Source: Welwitschia mirabilis (taxonomy: Eukaryota > Gnetophyta > Gnetopsida > Welwitschiales). Taken from it: 64,000 nt of DNA. Of this stretch, positions 56,175 through 64,000 are shown one piece after another. How positions within the stretch are numbered: the stretch's first letter is position 1; each line of letters opens with the position of its first letter. Below the pieces are notes generated by a model, which ran no database searches, was not told where the DNA came from, and saw nothing but the letters and a program-made list of their open reading frames with translations. Location of the stretch: contig JBOZIK010000001.1 of NCBI GenBank assembly GCA_051453625.1, forward strand, positions 204,644,598 to 204,708,597. Reading direction: 5' to 3'. Both the position numbers and the translations under genes were made by a program.

Positions 56175-57583
56175 TGTTGTAATGCTAATCTATAGGAATT
56201 TGATGGTGTATTTTGAGTGCTTTAGTAGGATAATTATACAGGTTTGGATGTAATACTAATGATTATGGAGATATGACAGGATGATTATTAAAACATTCTA
56301 TTCTTAGCATATTTAAAGGTTTCTTAGGCTTATTCTAATACTGCATACTTGGAAGAAGGACTCACCATGCATAAGAATGACTTACCTTTGAGATAAAAGC
56401 TGCAGGGTTGACAATAGGGCATGAAGCTAATGAAGTGCTTTTTGATAAAAAGTGACATCTCCTCTATTATTTCCATGATAGTCAAGACAATAGCTATCTT
56501 TCTAAGATTAAAAATAATTATCTTTGTAATGGGATCAAGAAACCTATTTAGGCTATTAGGGTTTCTTTTTTGACTTTTAGGATTGAACTCCTAGAAGTTT
56601 AATTTAGAACTCTAAATACCCTTCCCTTCCTTTATTTTTGTTACCATATTTTATACTTAATATGATNNNNNNNNNNNNNNNNNNNNNNNNNNNNNNNNNN
56701 NNNNNNNNNNNNNNNNNNNNNNNNNNNNNNNNNNNNNNNNNNNNNNNNNNNNNNNNNNNNNNNNNNTAGGGTTTCTTTTTTGACTTTTAGGATTGAACTC
56801 CTAGAAGTTTAATTTAGAACTCTAAATACCCTTCCCTTCCTTCATTTTTGTTACCATCTTTTATACTTAATATGATTGTGATGGAAGATTAAAGAATAAT
56901 AGATTTATCTAGTAGCTATAGAAAGGAGTACCCTTAGTATTCGACTGAGTATCTTCCATTAAGGTGCTACTATTTTATTATAATTAGATGTAAAAGTTTT
57001 TTAAACCAATACAATTACTCTTTGAATCAATATAATTACTATTTTCATTCCTATTCTGTTTATATCTCTTATGGTTTAAGTTGATTATAATTTAAGTGGT
57101 AATTATGTAATTTATTTAGATCATAAGGGAAACTGTTATCAAGATTGACTTTAGTTAGTTTAGATTTTCATTGTTGTTTTATTTCCATTTTACATTGCAT
57201 TCCATATTTTATTTGGTATATCTCATAATTCATATTGATTAGGAATAAGTTAAGTACTATTCTTAATTAATCTAAATTATAGAGAAGCTAGTTCTTATGA
57301 CAGAAGGGTTAGGATATAATAGAATTCATTCCAATTTCAATTGCATTTCATCTCCATTCACTTTGCATTTCATTTTACTCTGTCATTTACTTTTAGTTAT
57401 TTAAAGATAAGAAGGCTAAAAATATCTTTGAAAATCAATTTTCTAACTCTCAGCCTAGTACCTTTGTTGGGATTATGACATTTAGTGAACTCTTGTCTAC
57501 ACTAGTGTGTGTTTTTTTGCAAGATATTTGATTTATACGTTTATCTAAAAGACTTCAACATTGCATAAATTCATACTATAATG
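56175..57583 (+). repeat. LTR4, 5' LTR of element B, with gap duplication
   Basis: It starts TGTTGTAATGC and aligns with LTR1 and LTR3. The 103-bp tandem unit is reduced to one decayed copy (about 56,400-56,495). The TATA box has become TCTAAATA (56,611 and again after the gap). 56,557-56,666 and 56,767-56,876 are near-identical and flank exactly 100 N, so part of the length is an assembly artefact. Confidence 0.87.
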
Positions 57584-57586
57584 TTT

Positions 57587-57604
57587 TGGCACTATTACCA
57601 ATGA
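57587..57604 (+). promoter_or_regulatory. Primer binding site of element B, tRNA-Asp type
   Basis: TGGCACTATTACCAATGA matches the Athila site at 12 of 18; five of the six differences are C-to-T or G-to-A. Confidence 0.75.
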
Positions 57605-58470
57605 ATGCTGCAAGAAGCTAGATAATTATCACTAATCAAATATGTACCTCAAATTTTCTATTCAGGTTTTTTATTTGAATTAGTGTTGTATTTTTAGCAT
57701 AACTTAGAATAGGTTTATTTTAGCAAATTTTATTTTCTATAGATTTTTAGGATTCTTATCATCCTCTCTATCATTCCAATAACATAGGCATGATAGTTTT
57801 GTAATTTTAAAATTAATTTCTATTTTTGCAATTTTTCTTATGTTTATAGTTCGATAATAGATTTGTTGCCATCTTCTCTATCATTCCATGATAGCCTGGA
57901 TGATAGCATCTTGTTTTGCTTTTAGAAATTCACAATTAATTTGTAATTTCTTATGTTAATTCACATTTTCTTTTGTTTATAGTTCAATAATAAAGTTATT
58001 GTCATCTTCTCTATTGTCTCCATAATAACTTAGATGATAGTCTAGTTTTTTGCTTTTAGTTTTATTACTATGATCATCATCCTTTCTATTGTCCTCATGA
58101 CCAAGTAGAAGATATTCTATTATTTTTAATTTTAGTTTTTTATTTACTGTCTGAGCATGTAGGAAGATTATGAATTCTAATAGGAAGACAAAATATCAAA
58201 GAGGGTGAACCTAATTGAAGAAAGCATCAAAGAAGAATTATTCAACTTTGANNNNNNNNNNCCAGGTATGTACATTCTAGGTACATAAATTCTTAAAATT
58301 AAAGAAGAAGAGTTTTTTAGTTTAGATTTTGTAAAATAAAATTATAGTATATAAGTAGATCATGTTTTTTCTTCTTCAAATATGTTTAATGTATCGAAAT
58401 CATTATAGAAATAAAAGCAAGTTACTTCATCTAATACCCCAATTATAACAGGAACTTCTTTCTTAAATGC
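57605..58470 (+). other. Leader of element B, with four stem-loop motifs
   Basis: Motifs lie near 57,762, 57,868, 57,996 and 58,068, each with a CATC(T/C) arm and a (G)GATGATAG or equivalent arm. A 10-base gap is at 58,252-58,261. Non-coding. Confidence 0.65.
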
Positions 58471-60090
58471 AATTGTTACTCTTAGAGATTTAATTACCAA
58501 TAGAAAGTACAAAATTTAAAATCCCTTTGATTTACCTCTTGGATATGATGTAAAATTGAGAAATTTAAGTGCATATCCACCTTTTTCAAGAGAACCTAAG
58601 GAAGACCCTTTCCAACATTTATCTAACATTGAACAACTTGTGATTATCTTAGAAAATAGAGAAAAAAACATATTAGTAATTGTACCTACATGATTATATT
58701 TCCAGTTATACTTAGAGGAAGAGTAAAAATTTGGCTTAAAACTATTCCACATAAAAGTCTTAAATCTTAGAGTCAAGTGAAAGAAGTATTTATCAAGTGA
58801 TTTTTGAGTGAAAGCTTCATGGAAAAAAGAAGAAAAAAAGTAAGTGATTTTCAACAACAACCTCATAAGGATTACGCAATAGCCTATGAAAATTTTATAA
58901 TAGCTATCCATTCCAATCCTATTGATGAATTTCATAAGAAAGAGCTAGTTGATTATTTCTGTAGTGGATTGAATTCTTAAACTAAACAACTTATAGACTT
59001 TTCTTATAGAGGCAACTTATTGATCATAGTCTTAGAAGAATCTTGGAATGTGTTGGAAAATATTGTAGAAATAAGCCAAAGTTGGCCTAAACCCACTAAA
59101 TAAAATCACACTGTAAGCTAAATCTTAAAGGATTTAAAGGAAGTTAAACATGACAAGAAAAAAGAAAGACAAGATCAACCAACTTGATGAAAAATTTTAC
59201 TACTACATTAGAGAAGTATACACAGATGATAGTTGATGCAAAAGTAGTAAAGAAAGAAAACTTAACTTCAAATTATGAGATTTATGAAGATAACTCTCAT
59301 CCAACTAAAGTGTATCCTTTATTACCAACTTGTAAAGAGAGAATGTTTGAGGAAGTTTGTGCTTTCAATCAAAGAACATATAATTTTAAAAGTCAACCAT
59401 AGTTTCAACAAATATTTTTTGGATAATCTTAATGAAAACATTTTGAAAATAGATTAAGAAATTCTAACTTTCAACCTAATTTTCAATAANNNNNNNNNNN
59501 NNNNNNNNNNNNNNNNNNNNNNNNNNNNNNNNNNNNNNNNNNNNNNNNNNNNNNNNNNNNNNNNNNNNNNNNNNNNNNNNNNNNNNNNNCAAAGAACATA
59601 TAATTTTAAAAGCCAATCATAATTTTAATAAAGATTGGGTGGACAATCTTAATGGAAAACTTTTGAAAGTAGATTCAGAAATTCCAACCTTCAATCTAAT
59701 TTTCAAAAAAATTAGAATGATCCACTTAGATAATCCATAGAAGAGATCAAAAAAATGTAAGAGAAAACTAATAGCAACATTGTGCACTTATTAAATGTGC
59801 TCCACTAGACAATGCTTATCAATCAAAGACCACAAAGATCTCTTGCATCTCAACTTTAACCCACAAATAAAGTTAAGAAAGATTTGAAGATAGTAACATA
59901 AAGTGAAAATACAAAATACCTCCTATACCCATGAGGTTTTAACTTCTAAAAACAATGAAATAAATGAAGAAGATTATGTAGAAATTTTGGATTCATATAA
60001 CTTTTCATTAACATCATCTACTAAAGCCTCCACTAAAAATGCCTCACAAGAAAATAAAAAAAGAAACCATCTAATCCTTGGCTTGATCAA
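58471..60090 (+). pseudogene. Gag of element B, broken, with duplicated gap segment
   Basis: In order: LRDLITNRKY and NPFDLPLGYDVKLRNL (about 58,480-58,567), EQLVIILEN (about 58,630), WLKTIPHKSLKS (about 58,730), FQQQPHKDYAIAYENFI (about 58,850) and a CCHC remnant NYEIYEDNSHPTKVYPLLP (about 59,270-59,325). There both first Cys are Tyr (TGT to TAT) and the last is also Tyr, so it cannot bind zinc. 59,370-59,489 and 59,590-59,709 are similar copies (about 15% different) around 100 N. The tail (59,903-60,094) is open and Asn/Ser-rich. Confidence 0.8.
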
Positions 60091-60560
60091 TTGAATATAA
60101 ATCCTACCTTTGATAGACTCTAATGTAAGAGGTAAACATTAATTTGTATTTTTGGAAAATCTTACAAGAAAACCCTAAATATTCTAAGTTGTGAAAAGAC
60201 TTAGTAAGAAAAAAGTAAAAACATATCATTCCTAGCAAAGTTTGTCTTACTCAATCTCTTTCCAACTTGATCATGAAAAAGTTTCCTAAATTCAAAGATC
60301 CTAGAGTTGCAACTATGAGTGTTACCTTAGAAGAAAACAAAATAATTAAAAAAGCTTTAATTAACATAAGAAAAAGTGTAAACATCATGCCTATCTGCAT
60401 TTGTAATAGATTTCTATTAGAAAATAAATAAAACCTATAAGAATTATCTTAGAATTATCTAATATCTTAATTAAAAAACCATTAAAAATTATCAAAGACT
60501 TAGTTATTTAAATTAAGGAAGCTTTTTACCCCATAGATGTTGTCATCATTAAGATATAAC
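60091..60560 (+). pseudogene. Aspartic protease of element B, inactive
   Basis: FKDPRVATMSVTLEENK (about 60,290-60,345) leads to LINIRKSVNIMPICI (about 60,357-60,400). Against the plant gypsy motif the catalytic Asp is Asn and the Gly-Ala pair is Arg-Lys, all by G-to-A-type changes. The remainder matches element A. Confidence 0.83.
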
Positions 60561-61199
60561 ATGATGGAGGTTATCCACTTCTTTTAAGAAGAGCCTTTTA
60601 TGAAACTATCCATTGTATCATTGACACACAATTTGGAATAATGGGATGTCATTTTTACAATAGATAATTACCACTATAGTTTTTGATACCACTAAAAAGG
60701 ACATAAAAACTAAGTTTAACCTTGAAGATGAACTAAAAGCAACCTTATTTTTATGACATCAACTAATTAAGGAGAGATTGATCATGCTACATGAACCAAC
60801 TTTATATGATAACCCCATTGAAACACACTATCTTGAGTTTAAGGATGAATAATATACTGAGTAGGGAAAAACCCACTATTTTTGCTTAGTAGTAAAACAT
60901 TTTGCAAAGTATTGTCCCACATATATCGTCCCCATAACAGATGGGATGATAGCTTAAAATTTTAGCCTTAAACTTAAGAAATTATCCAAAGGTTTAAAAT
61001 ATATTTTTTTAATTTGAAAATCAAATGAAACCCTTAATAATTAGTGATCTTCTTACTTCTCACCAAGAATTAAACTTGATCTCACTCTTAACTTTGAAAG
61101 AAAATTCCTTTGCCTGGACACATAAAGACTTAACTACCATTTCTTTTTCCATAGTCTAACATAAGATTTACCTTGAAAATAATGCTAAACCTATTAGAA
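60561..61199 (+). other. Protease-RT linker of element B
   Basis: Broken coding sequence parallel to 44,961-45,539. A stem-loop of the CATC...GATG family (tcgtccccataacagatggg, then atgatag) lies at 60,918-60,944. Confidence 0.55.
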
Positions 61200-62000
61200 A
61201 GCCCTACAGAATACTTAATTTAATCCTTAGATAAATGTTAAAGATGAAATAATTAAACTTATCGATTCCAAAATCATATATGCTATATCTGATTAGTGAG
61301 TGGGTTAGTTATTTAATATTAGTTTTAAATAAGGGGAAAATGGAGAATGTGCATTGATTTTGGAAAACTTAATAAGGTCACTAAAAAAGATCATTACCCT
61401 TAAACCTTTCTTGATTAAGTAATTATTAGAATTTAAGGTTATGCCTACTATTGTTTTCTTGATGGATATAGTAGATATAACCAAATTTGTAAAGCAAGTG
61501 AAGACCAAGATAAAATCAATTGCACCTTACCCTTTGGAATCTTTGCTTTTAGAAGAATGCTATTTGGACTTTGCAACATCTGTAAAACCTCTAAATGAGA
61601 CATGATCGAGATATTTTCTAACATGATAGAGGATTTTGTTAAAATCTTTATGAATGACTTCTCCATCTTTGATGATATTTTTGAATAAACTATAGAAATA
61701 TTGAGAAATTCCTAGATCGATTTATTAAAAGAGGATTACATTTGAGTTGCAAAAAGAGTTTTCTCCTTGTCAACCATAAAATTGTCTTAGAACATTATAT
61801 TTTAAAAGAAGGGGTTAGGATGGATTCCACAAAAGTTGATATCATTAAAAACCTTATCCCTCTAACTAATTTAAAAAAAGTTAGATCTTTTCTTGATCAC
61901 CCTAGATTTTATTAATATTTTATTTATGATTATGCTAGAATTTGTAAACCTCTCCACTCTTTACTTGAAAAAAGATGTTAAATTTAATTGAAATAATTCA
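61200..62000 (+). pseudogene. Reverse transcriptase of element B, catalytic Asp lost
   Basis: In order: a damaged IYAISD-stop-VG start (about 61,275-61,305), FLDGYSRYNQICKASEDQDK (about 61,452-61,515), LPFGIFAFRRMLFGLCN (about 61,528-61,578), MIEIFSNMIEDFVKIFMNDFSIFDDIFE (about 61,600-61,685), LSCKKSFLLV (about 61,745) and the connection to 62,000. The catalytic FMDD motif is FMND, a G-to-A change that abolishes activity, yet YNQI, lost in element A, is intact here. So the two sisters decayed independently. Confidence 0.88.
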
Positions 62001-62310
62001 TGTCAACTTGCATTTGAAACTCTCAAATAAAACATTTATTCTAAACCTATTGTCATGGGTCTCAATTAGAGTGAAAATTTTAAACTTATGTGTGATGCAA
62101 GAAACATTGCTATGGGGGGTTCTTAATCAAAAGTATGAAAATGATTTTAAATTCATATCTTATCTTAGTAAAACTTTGTTCCAACCCAATTCAACTATAC
62201 TACTACTGATAGAGAAATGCTTTCCATTATCTTTCACTTAGATCATCTTTAACATTATCTTCTTGGCTTTTACAACAATATTTACATAGATATGTAGCCA
62301 TCTAGTATCT
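62001..62310 (+). pseudogene. RNase H of element B
   Basis: CDARNIAMGG (about 62,091-62,120) holds the first Asp, with Ser of CDAS changed to Arg. Then FKFISYLSKTL and LLIEKCF follow, matching 46,489-46,650 in element A. A frame change separates the two. Confidence 0.75.
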
Positions 62311-63851
62311 TATGACTAAAAAAGACTGTAGTTCTTGACTTATTAGGTGGATTATTCTAAAAAAAGAATTTAATATTACCATCATTAATAAGGGTAAAAA
62401 ACATAACAGTGTTATCTTGACTTCCTTACTCTCATAATGAATTTCCCATAAATGACTCTTTTCTAAATTAATAACTCTTTGTAATTAAGAAACTTTATGC
62501 TATCTCTTCTACTCATCTAACTTCTTGGTATGCTGATATTATGAACTACTTATTACTATGAAAATGCTTTAGCATTGGAATCATAACCAATGTAAATCGT
62601 TTTTCCATAGGATCAGTGACTATGAGTAGAATGAACCCCATATTTATAGATGTTGCAAAGACCAAATCATGCATAAGTGTGCACCTAAGTGGGAAAGCCT
62701 AGAAATCCTAAAACTTTATCGTGTTGGGATATGTGGGGGATACTTTAGTGGCCAAAAGATTGTCATAAAAATTTTTCACTATGGTTTTTATTAACCTTAT
62801 TTTTCTAAGGATTCATTTAACTTTTCTAGAAGGTTTGATTCATTTCAACATTATGATAGCCTAACTCATTCTTAATATATACCCCTCAAACCTATACTTG
62901 AATATGAACCTTTTGATTATTGTAGTGTTAAATTGTAGAACTGATCACACCACCTTTTCATGACAAAACTTATATCCTTGTAGCATTTTAATATGTTATT
63001 AAGTGAGTGGAAGTTGTTTCTACTACAAAAAATTATGTTTGAACCATTTAAACGTTTGTTCAAACTCATATCTTTCAATTTTTTTGTTTTTAATGAATCA
63101 TCATTAGTGATCAAGAAACTCATGTCGTTAACCATCTTTTTCAAAAACACCCTTTGTCCATTGGTATTGAACATAGAATTACATGTGCCTATTATCCTCA
63201 AACTAATGGCTAAGACAAAAATGCAAATAGAAAAATTAGAAAGATGCTTTAAGAATTACTCTCTGTCAATAGAAAAATGTGATTCTATAAACTTAATAAT
63301 ATTCTTTGAGCTTACCATACTATTTGGTGTAACTCTTTGGGCTTCTCGCCATATGAACTTATGTATGAAAAAGTTTATGTTTTAATAGTTAATGTTTGCT
63401 ATAAATCTTATCGATCCACCCATCAACTTAACCTTATAGACTTGAATGACAAACTTAAAACTTGATTAGTCCAACTTAACCATCTAGATGAAAAAGGTAC
63501 TCATACTTTACATCATTAACTCATTCATAAAGCTCAAGCTAATTTATACATGATAAAAAGATTACTCATAAGCATTTTAAACCTAGTCAACTTGTTCTTT
63601 TATATAACACTTGAGTACACCTTTTGCACAACAAGTTAACTTATAAATGGTTGGGTTCTTATATTATAGAAAAAGTACATTCAAATGGATTATTTGAAAT
63701 CTTTGATCCAAACACTAGAGAAATTCAAAAATTTAATGGACAAAGGTTAAAAATTTATAAATCATATTCTGATTAAATCTTGAACATGATAGAAGCACTT
63801 GTTGTGGAAGCCCTTCTTAATAAGGAGGGCCTTCTTTTTTTCATTGTCTAA
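62311..63851 (+). pseudogene. Integrase of element B, broken
   Basis: Parts: SVTMSRMNPIFIDVAKTKSCIS (an alternate frame of the zinc-finger region, about 62,617-62,680), the region equal to GIDFMGP at about 62,930, where the Asp codon is no longer recognisable, and a decayed core and C-part that ends in MIEALVVEALL and TAA at 63,849. The end corresponds residue for residue to element A (48,966), so pol ended here in the common ancestor. It is dead. Confidence 0.8.
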
Positions 63852-64000
63852 ATTCCTTCTTAACTCATTTCTTATGTAAATATCATGTTATCACTTGAAT
63901 ATTTTTAACTTGACATATGTATTTACTTATGAAGTTTTAATGATTAGTAATATTTTACCTGGACATTTAGATTATATGATTAACTTCATATAACCTTTAG
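63852..64000. other. 3' region of element B, cut by window end
   Basis: A+T-rich, resembling 49,485-49,640 of element A. The rest of the element and its 3' LTR lie beyond the window. Confidence 0.6.

Larger units (their letters stand above)
56175..64000 (+). mobile_element. Athila-like retrotransposon (element B), 3' end outside the window
   Basis: It starts with LTR4 (56,175-57,583), a tRNA-Asp-type primer site (57,587), a leader with stem-loop motifs, gag, protease, RT, RNase H and integrase, and is cut by the window end in its 3' region. It aligns throughout with element A from 42,250 to 48,968 and so is a sister insertion. It is more damaged at active sites: PR Asp to Asn, RT Asp-Asp to Asn-Asp, and CCHC Cys to Tyr. 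Confidence 0.87.

Noticed and set aside
63810-63830. Hairpin GCCCTTCTTAATAAGGAGGGC after integrase as a terminator-like signal, also at 48,927-48,948
   Set aside because: It lies inside the last codons of pol (EALL.KE.L) and is conserved as coding sequence; the stem is imperfect in element A.
1-64000. Endogenous pararetrovirus, CRISPR array, tRNA or rRNA gene, toxin or defence system
   Set aside because: I looked for these and saw no coat-protein/movement-protein context, spaced direct repeats, cloverleaf or recognisable defence domains. The RT sequences sit with integrase and LTRs, as in retrotransposons.

Overview
The window is intergenic, repeat-dense DNA from a flowering-plant nuclear genome, probably pericentromeric or other heterochromatic sequence. 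The evidence is the mix of element lineages: Athila-type and Tat-type Ty3/gypsy retrotransposons, Ty1/copia fragments and a CACTA (EnSpm) DNA transposon. The sequence is extremely A+T rich and CpG is strikingly scarce; I counted three CpG in 42,241-43,140. I find no intact protein-coding host gene, no tRNA or rRNA gene, no CRISPR array and no bacterial-type feature. Almost all recognisable coding sequence is dead transposon polyprotein. The species cannot be told from the sequence.

Layout. 1-5,000: A+T-rich sequence with no recognisable gene. 5,000-10,650: a + strand Tat-like gypsy pol (RT, RNase H, integrase), split between RNase H and integrase by a 2.7 kb non-autonomous CACTA element (6,771-9,493) that carries a perfect 46-bp-arm foldback. 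10,720-16,975: mostly unassigned, with one RNase H-like fragment and one copy of a dispersed repeat (S). 16,976-31,174: a complete minus-strand Athila-like element (called M here) with two LTRs of about 1.25 kb, a tRNA-Asp-type primer binding site, gag, protease, RT, RNase H, integrase and a decayed 5-bp target duplication. Its 3' part holds nested repeats S and R, a large microsatellite and a short LTR. 31,180-35,130: a minus-strand copia wreck. 37,080-38,089 and 52,826-55,175: two halves of a second Athila type (A2). A third Athila element (A, 38,090-52,820, + strand) sits between them, flanked by the exact duplication GAGAG. 56,175-64,000: the 5' LTR and internal region of a sister + strand element (B), cut by the window end.

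How the parts work together. A, B and M share gag, protease, RT and integrase similarity, LTR ends close to TGTTG...CAACA, and a tRNA-Asp primer site, so they are relatives. Their decay is dominated by C-to-T and G-to-A changes. The M primer site differs from the tRNA-Asp match only by such transitions. Many stops sit where Gln codons belong, and several catalytic Asp have become Asn. This is what long-term cytosine methylation followed by deamination would leave. M keeps more catalytic residues than A or B and may be the youngest insertion.

Unexplained structure: a short CATC...GATG stem-loop motif occurs repeatedly in the LTRs, leaders and pol of these Athila elements; a perfect hairpin survives inside the CACTA element; and a GC-richer block lies at 49,757-50,165. 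I did not find evidence for a novel cellular system. Many assembly gaps (N runs) are flanked by near-identical duplicated sequence, so some apparent duplications are assembly effects.
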